Notes: a model not told the origin generated them from the letters alone. A stretch of 64,000 bases of DNA from Stenotrophomonas sp. Ste86 (GCF_024519465.1 NZ_JALJRW010000014.1:1-64000); one strand, 5' to 3'; positions 7,720 through 17,609 are shown, counted from the stretch's first letter. Made by a program: numbers and translations.

Positions 7720-8621
7720 ATGCCGACATCCCCGCCTGGACTACCGTGGTCGATGTGGCCAGCCTCAACGCCGTGCTGGGGCAGGAGCACACCCGCGTGA
7801 TCGACGCACGCGCCACCGCCAGCACCGCGATTCGCGTGGTCGACGCGCGGTTCGCGCTGGCCGATCCGCAGTCCGGCGCGCAGGCCTACACGCAGGGACA
7901 TATCCCCGGTGCGCTGCATGCCGACCTCAACCGCGACCTGGCCGACATGGGCAAGGTCGGTCACGGCCGCCACCCGCTGCCGGACGAGGCCGTGTTCGCC
8001 GCCACGCTGGGCCGTTGGGGCATCGCCGCCGATACCCAGGTGGTGGTCTACGACGCCGCTGACGGCAGCATGGCCGCCGCACGGCTGTGGTGGCTGCTGC
8101 GCCTGATCGGGCACCGCCGGGTGGCGGTGCTCGACGGCGGCCTGGCCGCGTGGCAGACCGCCGGCCTGGCGGTGACCACCGACATTCCCGTCGTCGCGCC
8201 CGTGCCGGCCTATCCGGGCCGGTTCGATCGCGACCAGATCGCCTCGGTCGGCGAAGTCGCCGCGCGTCTGAAGCACGCGCCGGGCTGGTTGCTCGACGCG
8301 CGCGCGGGCGAACGCTTCCGCGGCGAAGTGGAACCGCTGGACCCGGTCGCCGGGCATGTGCCGGGCGCGGTCAATCGTCCGTTCGCGCTCAACGTGCATG
8401 ACGGACGCCTGCGCTCCGCCGCGGATCTGCGCGCGGCGTTGCAGCCGTTGATCGGCACGCACCCGCCCGAGCAGGTGGTGCTGATGTGTGGTTCGGGCGT
8501 CACCGCCTGCCACTTGCTGTTGGCGATGGAAGTGGCGGGCCTGGCCGGCGCGCGCCTGTATGCCGATTCGTGGAGCGGCTGGGTCAGCGATTCCACCCGT
8601 CCGGTCGCGACCGGCGCCTGA
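7716..8621 (+). CDS. sseA: 3-mercaptopyruvate sulfurtransferase (rhodanese family)
   Basis: Two tandem rhodanese domains in 301 aa. The C-terminal one carries the active Cys258 in CGSGVTAC. The CG[ST]GVT loop is the mark of mercaptopyruvate sulfurtransferases, as opposed to CRKGVT of thiosulfate sulfurtransferases. It moves sulfane sulfur from 3-mercaptopyruvate to thiol acceptors in cysteine metabolism. Its start overlaps the Nudix stop by 4 bp, so the two are translated together. Confidence 0.92.
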   Translation: MNADIPAWTTVVDVASLNAVLGQEHTRVIDARATASTAIRVVDARFALADPQSGAQAYTQGHIPGALHADLNRDLADMGKVGHGRHPLPDEAVFAATLGRWGIAADTQVVVYDAADGSMAAARLWWLLRLIGHRRVAVLDGGLAAWQTAGLAVTTDIPVVAPVPAYPGRFDRDQIASVGEVAARLKHAPGWLLDARAGERFRGEVEPLDPVAGHVPGAVNRPFALNVHDGRLRSAADLRAALQPLIGTHPPEQVVLMCGSGVTACHLLLAMEVAGLAGARLYADSWSGWVSDSTRPVATGA

Positions 8622-8659
8622 CACTCCGGACCGTCCGAGGGGAGCGTGGCCCGCCGCGC

Positions 8660-9229
8660 TCAGCCGCGCAGTTCGCGCAGCGGCGCGGCCGCCAGCACCC
8701 GCGGCCAGGGGAACAGCGGACCGGGGTCGCGCTTGCGCGGCACGCGCCGTTCCGGGTCGTCGCTGGCCACTTCTTCGCGCGTATCCAGCCACTCGTGGCC
8801 GGCGATGTGCCGCAGGCCGGGCAGCGCGTCGCACAGGTAATGCAGCAGGTCGATCAGTGCGGCGATCTGCGCGTCGGTGTAGGGCTCGTCCATGGCCTGG
8901 TGGCGCGAGTCCAGCCAGTGCGGGTAGCGGCCGCGGTTGACCAGTTCGATACCGATCGAGCGCGGGTTGTAGCCGCTGACGTGGTGCGCTACGCGGTCCA
9001 GCGCCACGTACTGCACGATGCGGCCGTCGCGGTCGATGTAGAAGTGGCCGCTGTTGCCGCTGCCACTGGCGTACAGCACGCGCTCGCCGTAGTCGCGCGC
9101 CATTGCCAGATCCGGCAGTTCGGTGCAGTGGATCACCACCAGATCAACCTGTTCCGGCGCACGCGCGGCCAGGCGATCCTGGTAGGGCAGGGGCTGCAGA
9201 TCGATCAGGGGTGGGACGCGCTGGGGCAT
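8660..9229 (-). CDS. N-acetylmuramoyl-L-alanine amidase, AmpD/Amidase_2 type
   Basis: Zn-dependent amidase that cuts the bond between MurNAc (or anhydroMurNAc) and the peptide stem. In 189 aa the predicted Zn ligands are His34 (VVIHCTE), His145 (AGHEWLD) and Asp168 (KRDPGP), the AmpD layout. No signal peptide is visible, so a cytoplasmic recycling role like AmpD is possible. The charged insert REEVASDDPERRVPRKRD is longer than in E. coli AmpD, so it could also be a paralog. Convergent with sseA, divergent from the next hydrolase. Confidence 0.85.
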   Translation of the reverse strand: MPQRVPPLIDLQPLPYQDRLAARAPEQVDLVVIHCTELPDLAMARDYGERVLYASGSGNSGHFYIDRDGRIVQYVALDRVAHHVSGYNPRSIGIELVNRGRYPHWLDSRHQAMDEPYTDAQIAALIDLLHYLCDALPGLRHIAGHEWLDTREEVASDDPERRVPRKRDPGPLFPWPRVLAAAPLRELRG

Positions 9230-9287
9230 GCGCCGATGCTAGCATTCAGGGCATGACTGCCTACATCGAATCCCACCCGGTGCGCGC

Positions 9288-9815
9288 ATGAGCCGCGGCC
9301 ACTGCATCCTTTCCCACGGCTTTGAAAGCGGCCCGGACGCCACCAAGGTGACCGCGCTGGCCGAGGTCGCCCAGCGCCTGGGCTGGACCCACGAACGCCC
9401 GGACTACACCGACCTGGATGCCATGCGCGAGGTCAGCAGCGTCGGTGACGTGCGCGCCCGCCTGCAGCGCCTGCTCGGGCGGGCCGCCACGGCCGCCGAG
9501 CGCGGCCCGGTGGTGCTGGCCGGTTCCAGCCTGGGCGCCTACATCGCGGCGATCGCCTCGTTGCAGGTGCCCACCGCCGGCCTGTTCCTGATGGTGCCGC
9601 CCACCACGATGGGCCCGATGCCGCCGCTGGACGCAGCCCGCGTGCCCACCAGCGTGGTCCACGCCTGGCACGACGAGCTGATTCCGCCGGCACAGGTCAT
9701 CGCCTGGGCACAGGCGCGCTCGGCGCGGCTGCTGCTGGTGGATGACGGGCACCGGTTGAACAACCACGTCGCGGCCTCGGCGAAGGCGTTCGAGGAACTG
9801 CTGCTGTCGCTTTGA
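9288..9815 (+). CDS. Small alpha/beta hydrolase (YqiA-like)
   Basis: Compact serine hydrolase of 175 aa with all three catalytic elements: nucleophile Ser in GSSLGAYIA, acid in HAWHDELIP, His in VDDGHRLN. Length and layout resemble the YqiA/UPF0227 esterases of small acyl chains. No signal peptide. The substrate cannot be inferred. A REP-type hairpin (9852-9873) follows and separates it from rlmKL. Confidence 0.85.
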   Translation: MSRGHCILSHGFESGPDATKVTALAEVAQRLGWTHERPDYTDLDAMREVSSVGDVRARLQRLLGRAATAAERGPVVLAGSSLGAYIAAIASLQVPTAGLFLMVPPTTMGPMPPLDAARVPTSVVHAWHDELIPPAQVIAWAQARSARLLLVDDGHRLNNHVAASAKAFEELLLSL

Positions 9816-9851
9816 GGGCGTAAGGGCCGGGGTGCTGGGAGATCGTGGCGA

Positions 9852-9873
9852 GCCGGCCAGCGGCCGGCACTCC
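9852..9873 (-). repeat. REP (SMAG-like) element
   Basis: GCCGGCCAGCGGCCGGCACT... The complementary strand reads GGAGTGCCGGCCGCTGGC, one base off the GTAG start of the other copies. It lies between the hydrolase gene and rlmKL. Confidence 0.7.
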
Positions 9874-9986
9874 CCTGGCAAGGCGTTCCCGGCCGCCTCA
9901 CGTACAATGCCCATCCCGGCCCTCGCGCCGGACTGCTTGCCGTGCCCGTGGGCACCCCCTTTCCGCTGACCTGCGATACCGATTCC

Positions 9987-12131
9987 GTGAAATTCTTTGT
10001 TTCCTGCGCCAAGGGCCTGGAGTACCTGCTCGCCGACGAACTGCTGGCGCTTGGCCTGGAGAAGGCCACCGCCACCATTTCCGGTGTGAATGCCGAGGGC
10101 GAGCTGCCGCAGGCGCTGCAGGTCGTGCTGTGGTCGCGCCTGGCCAGCCGCGTGCTGTGGCCGCTGACCGAGTTCGACTGCCCCGACGAAGGTTCGCTGT
10201 ACCAGGGCGTGGCGGCGATGGCGTGGGAAAAGCACATCAGCCCCGAGCTGACCCTGTCGGTGGACGCGCACGTGTCCGGTACCGAGATCACCCATGCGCG
10301 CTTCGCCGCGCAGCGGGTCAAGGACGGCGTGGTCGACAGCCTGCGGTCGCAGGGCCTGGAGCGTCCATCGGTGAACACCGAGTTCCCCGACGTGCGCATC
10401 AACCTGTCGCTGCGCAAAGGCCGGGCCACCATCTCCATCGACCTGGGCGGCGGCCCGATGCACCGCCGTGGCTGGCGCATGGCGCAGAACGAAGCGCCGC
10501 TGAAGGAAAACCTGGCCGCGGCCGTGCTGCTGCGCGCCAACTGGCCGAAGATCCACCGCGAAGGCGGCGGCCTGCTCGACCCGATGTGCGGCAGCGGCAC
10601 GCTGCTGATCGAAGGCGCGCTGATGGCCGCCGACGTCGCCCCGGGCCTGCAGCGCCACGGCAGCATTCCGCCGAGCCGCTGGCTGGGCTTCGACCGCGAT
10701 GCCTGGAACACCCTGATGGCCGAGGCGCGCGAGCGCGAAACCGCCGGCCGCACCGCGCTCAAGCAGGTCATCCACGGCAGTGACATCGACCCGCATGCGA
10801 TCCGCGCCGCCAAGGAAAACGCGGAAACCGCCGGCGTTGCCCATGCGATCTGGTTCGGCGTGCGTGACATCACCGACGTGCAGGTGCCGCCGCAGGAAAC
10901 CGGCTGCGTGGTCTGCAACCCGCCCTACGACGAGCGCCTGGCCGCCGATGCGGTGCTGTACCGCCGGCTGGGCAATGCGCTCAAGCGCGCGGTGCCGCAG
11001 TGGCGTGCCAGCCTGCTGTGCGGCAGTGCCGACCTGGCCTTCGCCACCGGCCTGCGCGCCAGCAAGAAATACCAGCTGTTCAATGGCGCCATCGAGTGCG
11101 CGCTGATCGTCTGCGACCCGATCGCCGTGCCGCAGCGCGAGAACGCCGGCCAGCCGCGTGAGCTCAGCGAAGGCGCGCAGATGGTGGCCAACCGCCTGCG
11201 CAAGAACATCAAGAAGTTCAAGAACTGGCGCGCCCGCGAGGCCATCACCTGCTACCGCGTCTACGACGCCGACCTGCCCGAGTACGCGGCCGCCATCGAC
11301 GTGTATCAAGAAGATGCCGGCGCGGGCCGCACCTTCCTGCACGTGCAGGAATACGCCGCCCCGGCGACCATCCCCGACGTGGACGTGCGCCGCCGTCGCA
11401 ACGAGCTGCTGTCGGCCGCGCGCGAGGTGTTCCAGGTGCCGGCCGAGCAGGTCGCGCTGAAGTCGCGCGAACGCGGCAAGGGCGGCAGCAAGTACGGTCG
11501 TTTCGAACAGCGCGGCGAGTTCGTGCTGGTCCGTGAGAACGATGCGCTGCTGCGCGTGAACCTGTTCGACTACCTCGACACCGGCCTGTTCCTGGACCAT
11601 CGCCCGCTGCGCTGGCACATGGCCCAGGAGGCGATCGGCAAGCGCTTCCTCAACCTGTTCTGCTACACCGGCGTGGCCAGCGTGCAGGCCGCGGTGGCCG
11701 GTGCCGCCTCGACCACCAGCGTGGACCTGTCCGGCACCTACCTGCAGTGGTGTGCCGACAACCTGGCACTCAATGGCAAGGGCGGCAGCGCGCACCAGCT
11801 GATCCAGGCCGATGCACTGGCCTGGCTGGAAGCCGAGCGCCATCGCTTCGACGTGATTTTCTGCGATCCGCCGACCTTCTCCAATTCCGCGCGTGCCGAA
11901 GATTTCGACGTGCAGCGCGAGCACGTGCGCCTGCTGCGTGCGGCCGTGGCGCGGTTGAGTCCGGAGGGCGTGCTGTACTTCTCCAACAACTTCCGCCGCT
12001 TCAAGCTGGACGAAGAAGCGATCAAGGAATTCGCCGAGTGCAAGGAGATCTCCGCCGACACCATCGGCGAGGATTTCGAACGCAACCCGCGCATCCATCG
12101 CGCCTGGGAACTGCGCCGCTACGGCGCATGA
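9987..12131 (+). CDS. rlmKL: Bifunctional 23S rRNA methyltransferase RlmKL
   Basis: Fused enzyme making m2G2445 (RlmL half) and m7G2069 (RlmK half) in 23S rRNA. The 714 aa contain an N-terminal THUMP domain, a first SAM fold with [15 protein letters not shown] and the catalytic CNPPYDERL, then the RlmK half with [16 protein letters not shown] and [11 protein letters not shown]. Length is close to E. coli (702 aa). The GTG at 9987 ([19 protein letters not shown]) was chosen because the family begins MKFF.; an upstream in-frame GTG at 9942 would add 15 atypical residues. The stop overlaps the next gene (ATGA). Confidence 0.96.
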   Translation: MKFFVSCAKGLEYLLADELLALGLEKATATISGVNAEGELPQALQVVLWSRLASRVLWPLTEFDCPDEGSLYQGVAAMAWEKHISPELTLSVDAHVSGTEITHARFAAQRVKDGVVDSLRSQGLERPSVNTEFPDVRINLSLRKGRATISIDLGGGPMHRRGWRMAQNEAPLKENLAAAVLLRANWPKIHREGGGLLDPMCGSGTLLIEGALMAADVAPGLQRHGSIPPSRWLGFDRDAWNTLMAEARERETAGRTALKQVIHGSDIDPHAIRAAKENAETAGVAHAIWFGVRDITDVQVPPQETGCVVCNPPYDERLAADAVLYRRLGNALKRAVPQWRASLLCGSADLAFATGLRASKKYQLFNGAIECALIVCDPIAVPQRENAGQPRELSEGAQMVANRLRKNIKKFKNWRAREAITCYRVYDADLPEYAAAIDVYQEDAGAGRTFLHVQEYAAPATIPDVDVRRRRNELLSAAREVFQVPAEQVALKSRERGKGGSKYGRFEQRGEFVLVRENDALLRVNLFDYLDTGLFLDHRPLRWHMAQEAIGKRFLNLFCYTGVASVQAAVAGAASTTSVDLSGTYLQWCADNLALNGKGGSAHQLIQADALAWLEAERHRFDVIFCDPPTFSNSARAEDFDVQREHVRLLRAAVARLSPEGVLYFSNNFRRFKLDEEAIKEFAECKEISADTIGEDFERNPRIHRAWELRRYGA

Positions 12132-12682
12132 TGGACGGGGCTGCCATGGACGACAGCGCCCTCCACGCCGACGGACTCGTCCTGCGTCCTTTCGAGGAGG
12201 TCGATGCCGTCGGTTTCGCTGCGGCGGTGCGCGAGTCGGCCGCCGGCATGCAGCGTTGGATGCCGTGGTGCTCGGTCGATTACAGCGCCGACCAGGCGCG
12301 GCAATGGTTCCAGGCCTGCCGCGAGGGCATGCTGGCGGCGACGGCGTACGAGTACGGCGTCTTCGACCAGCGGACGGCCGCATTCGTGGGCGGCGCCGGA
12401 TTGAACGCGATCCGGCACGATCATCGCTTCTGCAACCTGGGCTACTGGGTACGGCAGTCACGGCAGGGCGAGGGCATCGCCACGCGCGTCGTGCAGGCAC
12501 TGGCGGCCCAGGCGTTCGGGCCGCTGCAGCTGCAGCGGGTGGAAATCGTCGTGGCGGTGGGCAACCTGGCCAGCGAACGGGTGGCGGTGAAATCCGGTGC
12601 GCTGCGCGAAGGCGTGGCCCGCAACCGGCTGGTCATCGATGACCGCCCCGCACCGGCGCACGTGTTCTCCCTGGTGCCCTGA
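12128..12682 (+). CDS. GNAT family N-acetyltransferase (RimJ/RimL type)
   Basis: A 184-aa acetyltransferase using acetyl-CoA. It shows [11 protein letters not shown] at the start, [18 protein letters not shown] (acetyl-CoA loop, Q/R-x-x-G-x-A) and [30 protein letters not shown], typical of RimJ/RimL-like enzymes acting on N-terminal or small-molecule amines. The start overlaps the rlmKL stop by 4 bp, with further ATGs at 12131 and 12146. Coupling to rlmKL hints at a ribosome-related target, but this is inference. Confidence 0.88.
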   Translation: MMDGAAMDDSALHADGLVLRPFEEVDAVGFAAAVRESAAGMQRWMPWCSVDYSADQARQWFQACREGMLAATAYEYGVFDQRTAAFVGGAGLNAIRHDHRFCNLGYWVRQSRQGEGIATRVVQALAAQAFGPLQLQRVEIVVAVGNLASERVAVKSGALREGVARNRLVIDDRPAPAHVFSLVP

Positions 12683-12705
12683 CCGGGTAACCCCGTTGCG
12701 CCGGC

Positions 12706-12939
12706 CACAGCCCGGCACGGCGTGAAGATCCCTGATCCGTCACGCCTGCCCGGCGGCTGGGTGACCCCGTAGAGCCGACCGTTGGTCGGCTGCTGTCCGC
12801 GCAACACCGATCACCGGGCACAGCCCGGCACGGCGTGAAGATCCCTGATCCGTCACGCCTGCCCGGCGGCGGGTGACCCCGTAGAGCCGACCGTTGGTCG
12901 GCTGCTGTCCCCGCAACACCGATCACCGGGCACAGCCCG
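12706..12939. repeat. Tandem duplication of a 112/113-bp intergenic unit with REP hairpins
   Basis: Unit 1 is 12706-12818 and unit 2 is 12819-12930, nearly identical apart from a few bases around the GGCGG run; a third partial unit (CACAGCCCG) follows. Each unit holds one GTAGAGCCGACC-type REP hairpin (12769-12792 and 12881-12904) and GGCGTGAAGATCCCTGATCC. No gene is seen here. Confidence 0.9.
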
Positions 12940-12949
12940 TCACTATGCG

Positions 12950-13285
12950 TCAGCGCGCGACCACCGCCACCGCCAGCCCCACCACCGGCAACACCCACGC
13001 CAGCGGCGCGATCCAGCGCGGCCGGAACGGGTACAGCCCAAAGGCGATCAGCATGCCGCTGACCGTCATCGCGCCCAGCCACACCACCGGGCCGGCGGCC
13101 CAGCCGTGGTCCCACACGCACAGCGCGAACGCCAGCGTCAGCAATGCCCAGCCCAGCCATCGCCACAGGCGCATGCGTGCCGGCGTGGCCGCCGCCTTGC
13201 CGTGCAGGTCGAGCTGGTGCTTGTCCATCGCCAGCGACAGCGCGGTGAACGCGGAGAAACTCACGGTGATGGCCAGCAGCATCAT
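12950..13285 (-). CDS. DUF3325 family membrane protein
   Basis: A 111-aa protein with three or four predicted membrane helices (LLAITVSFSAFTALSLA; WLGWALLTLAFALCVW; VVWLGAMTVSGMLIAFGLY; PLAWVLPVVGLAVAVVA), matching the DUF3325 pattern. It is the last gene of the iron operon; its ATG overlaps the stop of the PepSY gene. DUF3325 proteins commonly sit with PepSY and DUF3649 proteins near siderophore receptors. By analogy with the Pseudomonas FpvGHJK set it may help the PepSY protein release iron from siderophore. Confidence 0.82.
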   Translation of the reverse strand: MMLLAITVSFSAFTALSLAMDKHQLDLHGKAAATPARMRLWRWLGWALLTLAFALCVWDHGWAAGPVVWLGAMTVSGMLIAFGLYPFRPRWIAPLAWVLPVVGLAVAVVAR

Positions 13286-14931
13286 GCGTTGACCTCCGCG
13301 CCCGCGCTTTCCCGGGCCTTGGCCGCCGCCGCCGCCGCGGCCTGGCGCTTCTTCTTCTCGGCCGCGCTCAACGCCGGCTGCCAGCGCTGCATGCGCAGGC
13401 CGCAGTACGCCAGCATCGCACCGAAGGCCAGCATCATCAGGTCGAACCCGGCCAGCACCCAATCACCGTTGCGCAGGGTCACGCCCAGATGCGCCTGCGT
13501 GGTGAGCGCATTGAGCACCGGAATCAGCGCGAACAGCGCCGCGCCCAAGTACAGCTGCCACGCCCACATCAACCGCTTGGGCCAGATGAAGGCGGCCAGC
13601 AGCGCCGCGCCCCACGCGTAGAAAAACACGTTCGCTTCGGCGTCGGAACGCTCGGCCATCTGTACCGGCAGCAGCCGGTTGCCCCAGAAATAGGCGGCAA
13701 ACGCGATCGGCAGGCCGGCCACCGCGCCGATGTTGAGCGCATCGACCAAGCGCAGGCCAAAGCCGATCTTCCCGGACTTGGCATGCTTGGGACGTTCCTT
13801 CACCGCCCACAGCACCACGCCGCTGGCCACCATCAGGCAGCCGATCAGCCCGGACACGAAGAACAGCGCGCGCAGCCCCCAATCGGCGAAGCGCGCCAGG
13901 TGCAGGCCGTACATCACCCCGCGGGTCTGGGTGGCGCCACCGGACAGCGGGCTGGCCTCGATCAGTTCGCCGCTCACCGCGTCATAGCGCAGCGACGGGG
14001 TATCCACCGACAGGCGCTTGCCGTCGCGCTGGTACACATCGATCACCGCGTTGGCGCCACCGGGGTGGTACAGGGTGAACCCGCTGACCTGCGCGCCCTT
14101 CCATTCGGCGCGCGCGGCGTCCAACAACTGCTGGATCGGCAGCGCGGTGGCGGTGCCTTCGGTCGGGGTGTCGATGTCGGCCAGGCGCGCGAAGGCCTCG
14201 CTGAAGAACGCATCCTCATCCTTGGGGTAAGCCACGTTCACGCCCCACGGCAGGTACATGAACATCAGCGTGACGATGCCGGTGTAGGTGATCATCGCGT
14301 GGTAGGGCAGGGCCATCACCGCGCTGACGTTGTGGAAATCCAGCCACGACCGCAGGCCCTTGTCCTTGCGGAAGGTGAAGAAGTCCTTGAAGATTTTCTT
14401 GTGCGTGATCACCCCGGTGATGATCGCCACCAGCATGAACATTGCGCAGAACCCGACGAGATAGCGCGCCCACAGCACCGGGATGTAATGCAGGTCGAAG
14501 TGCAGGCGGTAGAAGAAATCGCCGCCCCGGGTTTCGCGCGCGGCCACTTCCTCGCCGGTGCCCGGGTCGACGGTGGCATCGCCGAAGCGGCCGCCGCCCC
14601 GGCGGCGACGTTTCTCGCCCTCCGCCGGTGGCTTGACCATCGATTCGGGATTGCGCCAGAACATCCGCATCGCCGGGTTGCGCGGGTCGGGCAGGGTGAC
14701 GTTCCAGCTCTCGGCCTGTGGCGCCTTGTGCTGCAGGAAGGTGATCGCGCGCGCGGCGGCGACCTCGGCCGTCACCGTGCTGCGCGGCAGTTCCGGGCGC
14801 ATCCAGCGGCTGATTTCCTCGCGGTAGTAGCTGGCGGTGCCGGCCATGAAGATCAACAGCAGCAGCCAGCCGACCAGCAGGCCGGTCCAGGTGTGCAGCC
14901 AGGCCATCGATTGGCGGAATCCGTTCTTCAT
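13282..14931 (-). CDS. PepSY-associated membrane protein, probable ferrisiderophore reductase
   Basis: A 549-aa inner-membrane protein starting MKNGFRQSMAWLHTWTGLLVGWLLLLIFMAGT, the classical PepSY-TM start, with a large periplasmic region (PepSY pieces around GEEVAARETRGGDFFYRLHFDLHY) and a second helix set in the C-terminal half. Helix-borne histidines (LHTWTG, HFDLHY, HNVSA, PYHAM) could bind haem. Homologues such as Pseudomonas FpvG reduce iron in ferrisiderophores. The start overlaps the DUF3649 stop and its own stop overlaps DUF3325, so it is strictly coupled. A Lys/Ala coiled tail closes the protein. Confidence 0.88.
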   Translation of the reverse strand: MKNGFRQSMAWLHTWTGLLVGWLLLLIFMAGTASYYREEISRWMRPELPRSTVTAEVAAARAITFLQHKAPQAESWNVTLPDPRNPAMRMFWRNPESMVKPPAEGEKRRRRGGGRFGDATVDPGTGEEVAARETRGGDFFYRLHFDLHYIPVLWARYLVGFCAMFMLVAIITGVITHKKIFKDFFTFRKDKGLRSWLDFHNVSAVMALPYHAMITYTGIVTLMFMYLPWGVNVAYPKDEDAFFSEAFARLADIDTPTEGTATALPIQQLLDAARAEWKGAQVSGFTLYHPGGANAVIDVYQRDGKRLSVDTPSLRYDAVSGELIEASPLSGGATQTRGVMYGLHLARFADWGLRALFFVSGLIGCLMVASGVVLWAVKERPKHAKSGKIGFGLRLVDALNIGAVAGLPIAFAAYFWGNRLLPVQMAERSDAEANVFFYAWGAALLAAFIWPKRLMWAWQLYLGAALFALIPVLNALTTQAHLGVTLRNGDWVLAGFDLMMLAFGAMLAYCGLRMQRWQPALSAAEKKKRQAAAAAAAKARESAGAEVNA

Positions 14932-15278
14932 GCGCTGGTCCTCAGCAGGGCGGTGCCGATCCAGAACGCGGCGGTGGGCAGGGCGATGCCCACCCAGGCG
15001 CGCAGCGCGGTGCGGGTGGCAAAGGCCCACAGTGCCGCGCAGGCGCACAGCACGATGGCCACCATCATGCCGGTCAGGACCGCCTGCCCGCGCGCGATGG
15101 GCAGGGCCACGGCGAAGAACATCGAACAGGTTGCCGCCAGCGCATAGCCCCCGAAGATGGCGGCCAACGATCGCGACAGCACCCCCAACCAGGGGCGGGC
15201 GAAGTAACTTCCGAAACGGCTGAACCAGCTGGCGTCAGGCGTGCTGTCCACGGGAACCTGCAATGTAGGGTCGATCAA
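14928..15278 (-). CDS. DUF3649 family membrane protein (start uncertain)
   Basis: Up to 116 aa with three or four hydrophobic helices (LAAIFGGYALAATCSMFFAVALP; VLTGMMVAIVLCACAALWAF; WVGIALPTAAFWIGTALL), matching DUF3649. No ATG is suitable: TTG at 15278 is the furthest start, and GTG at 15248 has a better ribosome site (AGG 7 nt ahead). It sits between the siderophore receptor and the PepSY gene in the same direction and overlaps the latter by 4 bp. Likely a small partner of the ferrisiderophore reductase. Confidence 0.75.
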   Translation of the reverse strand: MIDPTLQVPVDSTPDASWFSRFGSYFARPWLGVLSRSLAAIFGGYALAATCSMFFAVALPIARGQAVLTGMMVAIVLCACAALWAFATRTALRAWVGIALPTAAFWIGTALLRTSA

Positions 15279-15282
15279 CGGA

Positions 15283-15306
15283 CATCACCGGCCGCGGCCG
15301 GTGATG
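15283..15306. other. Perfect 24-bp palindrome in the iron operon
   Basis: CATCACCGGCCG followed directly by its reverse complement, in the 90-bp gap between the receptor stop codon and DUF3649. It has no T-run, so it is not a classical terminator. It could slow or split the transcript so that the receptor is made in excess of the membrane proteins, or it could be a protein site. Confidence 0.6.
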
Positions 15307-15368
15307 CATGGAATGGAGGCCGTCCGTGGCCGTGTCGCTGCACAGGGCAACGTTCCCTTGGAGAGCGG

Positions 15369-17609
15369 TTACAGCGTCCAGCGCAGGGTCACAATCACGT
15401 TGCGCGGCTCGCCCCAGTACACGCCGTTGTAGAAACCGACGTTGCTGTAGTACTTCTTGTCGAGCAGGTTGTTGATGTTGAGCTGCGCAGAGAAATTCGG
15501 GTTGAAGCGATAGCCGGCGAACACGTTGACCAGGTAGAACGCGTCCTGGGTGATCAGCGCCGATTCGGTGCGGCCACTGGTCAGGTAATCGGCGCGGGGC
15601 TTGGTGCTGTTGCGGTAGATCCTGCTCTGCCAGGTCACCCCGCCGCCCAGCGACAGCCGGTTGTCTGCGCCGCCCGGACGCCAGCTGGTGTTGAGGCGGA
15701 AGGTATCGACCGGGTTGGTGGTGTTCTGCGCCACGCCGGCCTGGTTGCGCACGGTGGTATGGGCAAAGCCACCGGAGATGTTCCAGGTCTCGGTGATGCT
15801 GCCCTGGGTTTCCAGCTCCCAGCCCTTGACCTTGTTGCCCTTGCCGGTGGAGCGGTAGGCATCGGTGCCATCGGGCAACGCGCCCGGCGGTACCGTATCG
15901 TCCACCTCGGCCACGTTGTCCTTCTCGCCCTTGAAGATCGCGGCCGAGGCGTTGAGGCGACCGCCGAAGAACGCGCCCTTCAGGCCGGCTTCCCACATGT
16001 CGCCGACCACCGGCTCGAGGTAGGTGTTGTTGCGGTCGCGGTAGTTCTGCGGCTGGAAGATGTCGGTGTAGCTGACATACGCGCTGACATCGCCGCTGAC
16101 GTCGTAGATCACGCCCAGGTAGGGGGTGAGCGAATCGTCCGGCTTGTAGCCGCCGCGCGCGGTGCCGGTGAGCGTGCCGGCCGCGTCATGGGTGTAGGCC
16201 CAGGTACGGGTTTCCCAGCTGCCGTAACGCGCACCGACCACCGCCAGCAGCGGGTCGGCCAGCTGCAGGCGCGCGGCCAGGTAGGCGGCTTTCTGCTTGA
16301 GCTCGTTTTCCGAGGACAGCCAGTCGTAACGGGTCACCGGCAGCGGGGCGACATCGCCGGTCCAGTGGCGCCAGTCCGGGACCTGGCCGTAGGCACCGCT
16401 GTAGTCGTAGTCGGCGGCGGGCACTTCGCCCTTGCGCACCGACTGGCCGATGCCGACCACCAGCTCATGCTCGCGGCCGAACAACTGGAACGGGCCGCTG
16501 GCGTTGAGGTCGAACACGTTCATCCGGCTGCGCTCGGCGAAGTGGGAGATGAAGCCGGACACGCCGGTGCCGTCCGCGCGCGGATAGCCCGAGGCGCCGT
16601 ACCAGACATCGCCGTCGGTATCGCGTTTGGCCTGGGTGGCGGCCGCCTTGAGCGACCAGCCGTTGCCCAGCTGCTGTTCCAGCCGCGCGAAGGTGGTTTT
16701 CTCCACGATCGGCCAGCTGCTCCATGTGGCCGACAGGTTGGTCGAGCGCGGCAGGTTGGCCGGTGTGCCATCGGCGCCCCAGTACGGCACCACGCCCCAG
16801 GTGACGCCGGTGGTCCTGGGCGACTGGTAGTCATAGCCCACTTCCAGCAGGGTGCTGTCGCCGAGGTCTGCCTGGACGATGCCGTAGAACACGTCCTTGT
16901 CCAGCGCGTAGACATCACGGAACGAATCGCTCTGCTGCTTGGCAGCGACAAAACGCGCACGTACGCGCCCATCCAGCGCGATGGGGCCACCGATGTCCGC
17001 TTCCAGGCGCTGGTTGCCCCAGCGGCCCACGGTGAGCCCGGCGCTCATCGCCACGTCTTTGGTCGGGCGCTTGCGCACCATGTTGATCGTGCCCGACGGG
17101 TCGCCGGCGCCGGTGGTCAGGCCGGTGGCGCCGCGCACCACCTCGATGCGGTCGTAGATCACGCTGTCGGTGTTGGTCTTGAGCGAGCCGCCGAACGTGT
17201 TGAGCATGCCGTCGATCTGGAAGTTGTTGATGGCATAGCCACGCGAGATGTAGCTGATGCGCTCGCTGTCGGTGACCGAGACATGCACGCCGGTGACCTG
17301 GCCCATCACGTCCGACAGCGCGTACAGGCCCATGTCATCCAGGCGCTGGCGGGTGACCACCGTGACCGACTGCGGCGTGTGGCGCAGCGACAGGTCCAGC
17401 TTGGTCGCGGTGCGCGCCTGCTTGACCGTGTACGAGGTGGGGATATCGCCGTCGGCAGTGACCTTGACCGTGTCCAGCGTGGTGGCGTCGGCCGGCGCGG
17501 CATCCGCCAGCGCCTTGGGCGCATGCCCGGCAAGCGCGGCGAGCAGGGCAAGGGCGAGCAGCGACGGTCGGGACAGCGGCGAGGCAAGTGCAACAGACAT
17601 GGCAGGCAT
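15369..17609 (-). CDS. TonB-dependent siderophore receptor
   Basis: Outer-membrane ferrisiderophore receptor of about 746 aa. A signal peptide is followed by a TonB-box region (DTVKVTADG), a plug domain with HTPQSVTVVTRQRLDDMG and EVVRGATGLTTGAGDPSGTINMVRKRP (the siderophore-receptor plug signature), and a barrel ending LRWTL. There is no N-terminal signalling domain, so it should not drive a FecR/sigma switch. Start candidates are ATG 17609, 17600 and 17633; 17609 is a compromise. A Fur box lies 180 bp upstream. It heads an operon with DUF3649, PepSY and DUF3325. Confidence 0.93.
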   Translation of the reverse strand: MPAMSVALASPLSRPSLLALALLAALAGHAPKALADAAPADATTLDTVKVTADGDIPTSYTVKQARTATKLDLSLRHTPQSVTVVTRQRLDDMGLYALSDVMGQVTGVHVSVTDSERISYISRGYAINNFQIDGMLNTFGGSLKTNTDSVIYDRIEVVRGATGLTTGAGDPSGTINMVRKRPTKDVAMSAGLTVGRWGNQRLEADIGGPIALDGRVRARFVAAKQQSDSFRDVYALDKDVFYGIVQADLGDSTLLEVGYDYQSPRTTGVTWGVVPYWGADGTPANLPRSTNLSATWSSWPIVEKTTFARLEQQLGNGWSLKAAATQAKRDTDGDVWYGASGYPRADGTGVSGFISHFAERSRMNVFDLNASGPFQLFGREHELVVGIGQSVRKGEVPAADYDYSGAYGQVPDWRHWTGDVAPLPVTRYDWLSSENELKQKAAYLAARLQLADPLLAVVGARYGSWETRTWAYTHDAAGTLTGTARGGYKPDDSLTPYLGVIYDVSGDVSAYVSYTDIFQPQNYRDRNNTYLEPVVGDMWEAGLKGAFFGGRLNASAAIFKGEKDNVAEVDDTVPPGALPDGTDAYRSTGKGNKVKGWELETQGSITETWNISGGFAHTTVRNQAGVAQNTTNPVDTFRLNTSWRPGGADNRLSLGGGVTWQSRIYRNSTKPRADYLTSGRTESALITQDAFYLVNVFAGYRFNPNFSAQLNINNLLDKKYYSNVGFYNGVYWGEPRNVIVTLRWTL

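Noticed and set aside
9261..12500. A 1079-codon open frame on the minus strand
   Set aside because: It lies opposite rlmKL and its neighbours, which have full family signatures. Long antisense frames are common in DNA of this GC content; the translation has no recognisable domain.
15283..15306. Intrinsic terminator between the siderophore receptor and DUF3649
   Set aside because: The palindrome is perfect, but no run of Ts follows on the minus strand, so it is only listed as a palindrome.
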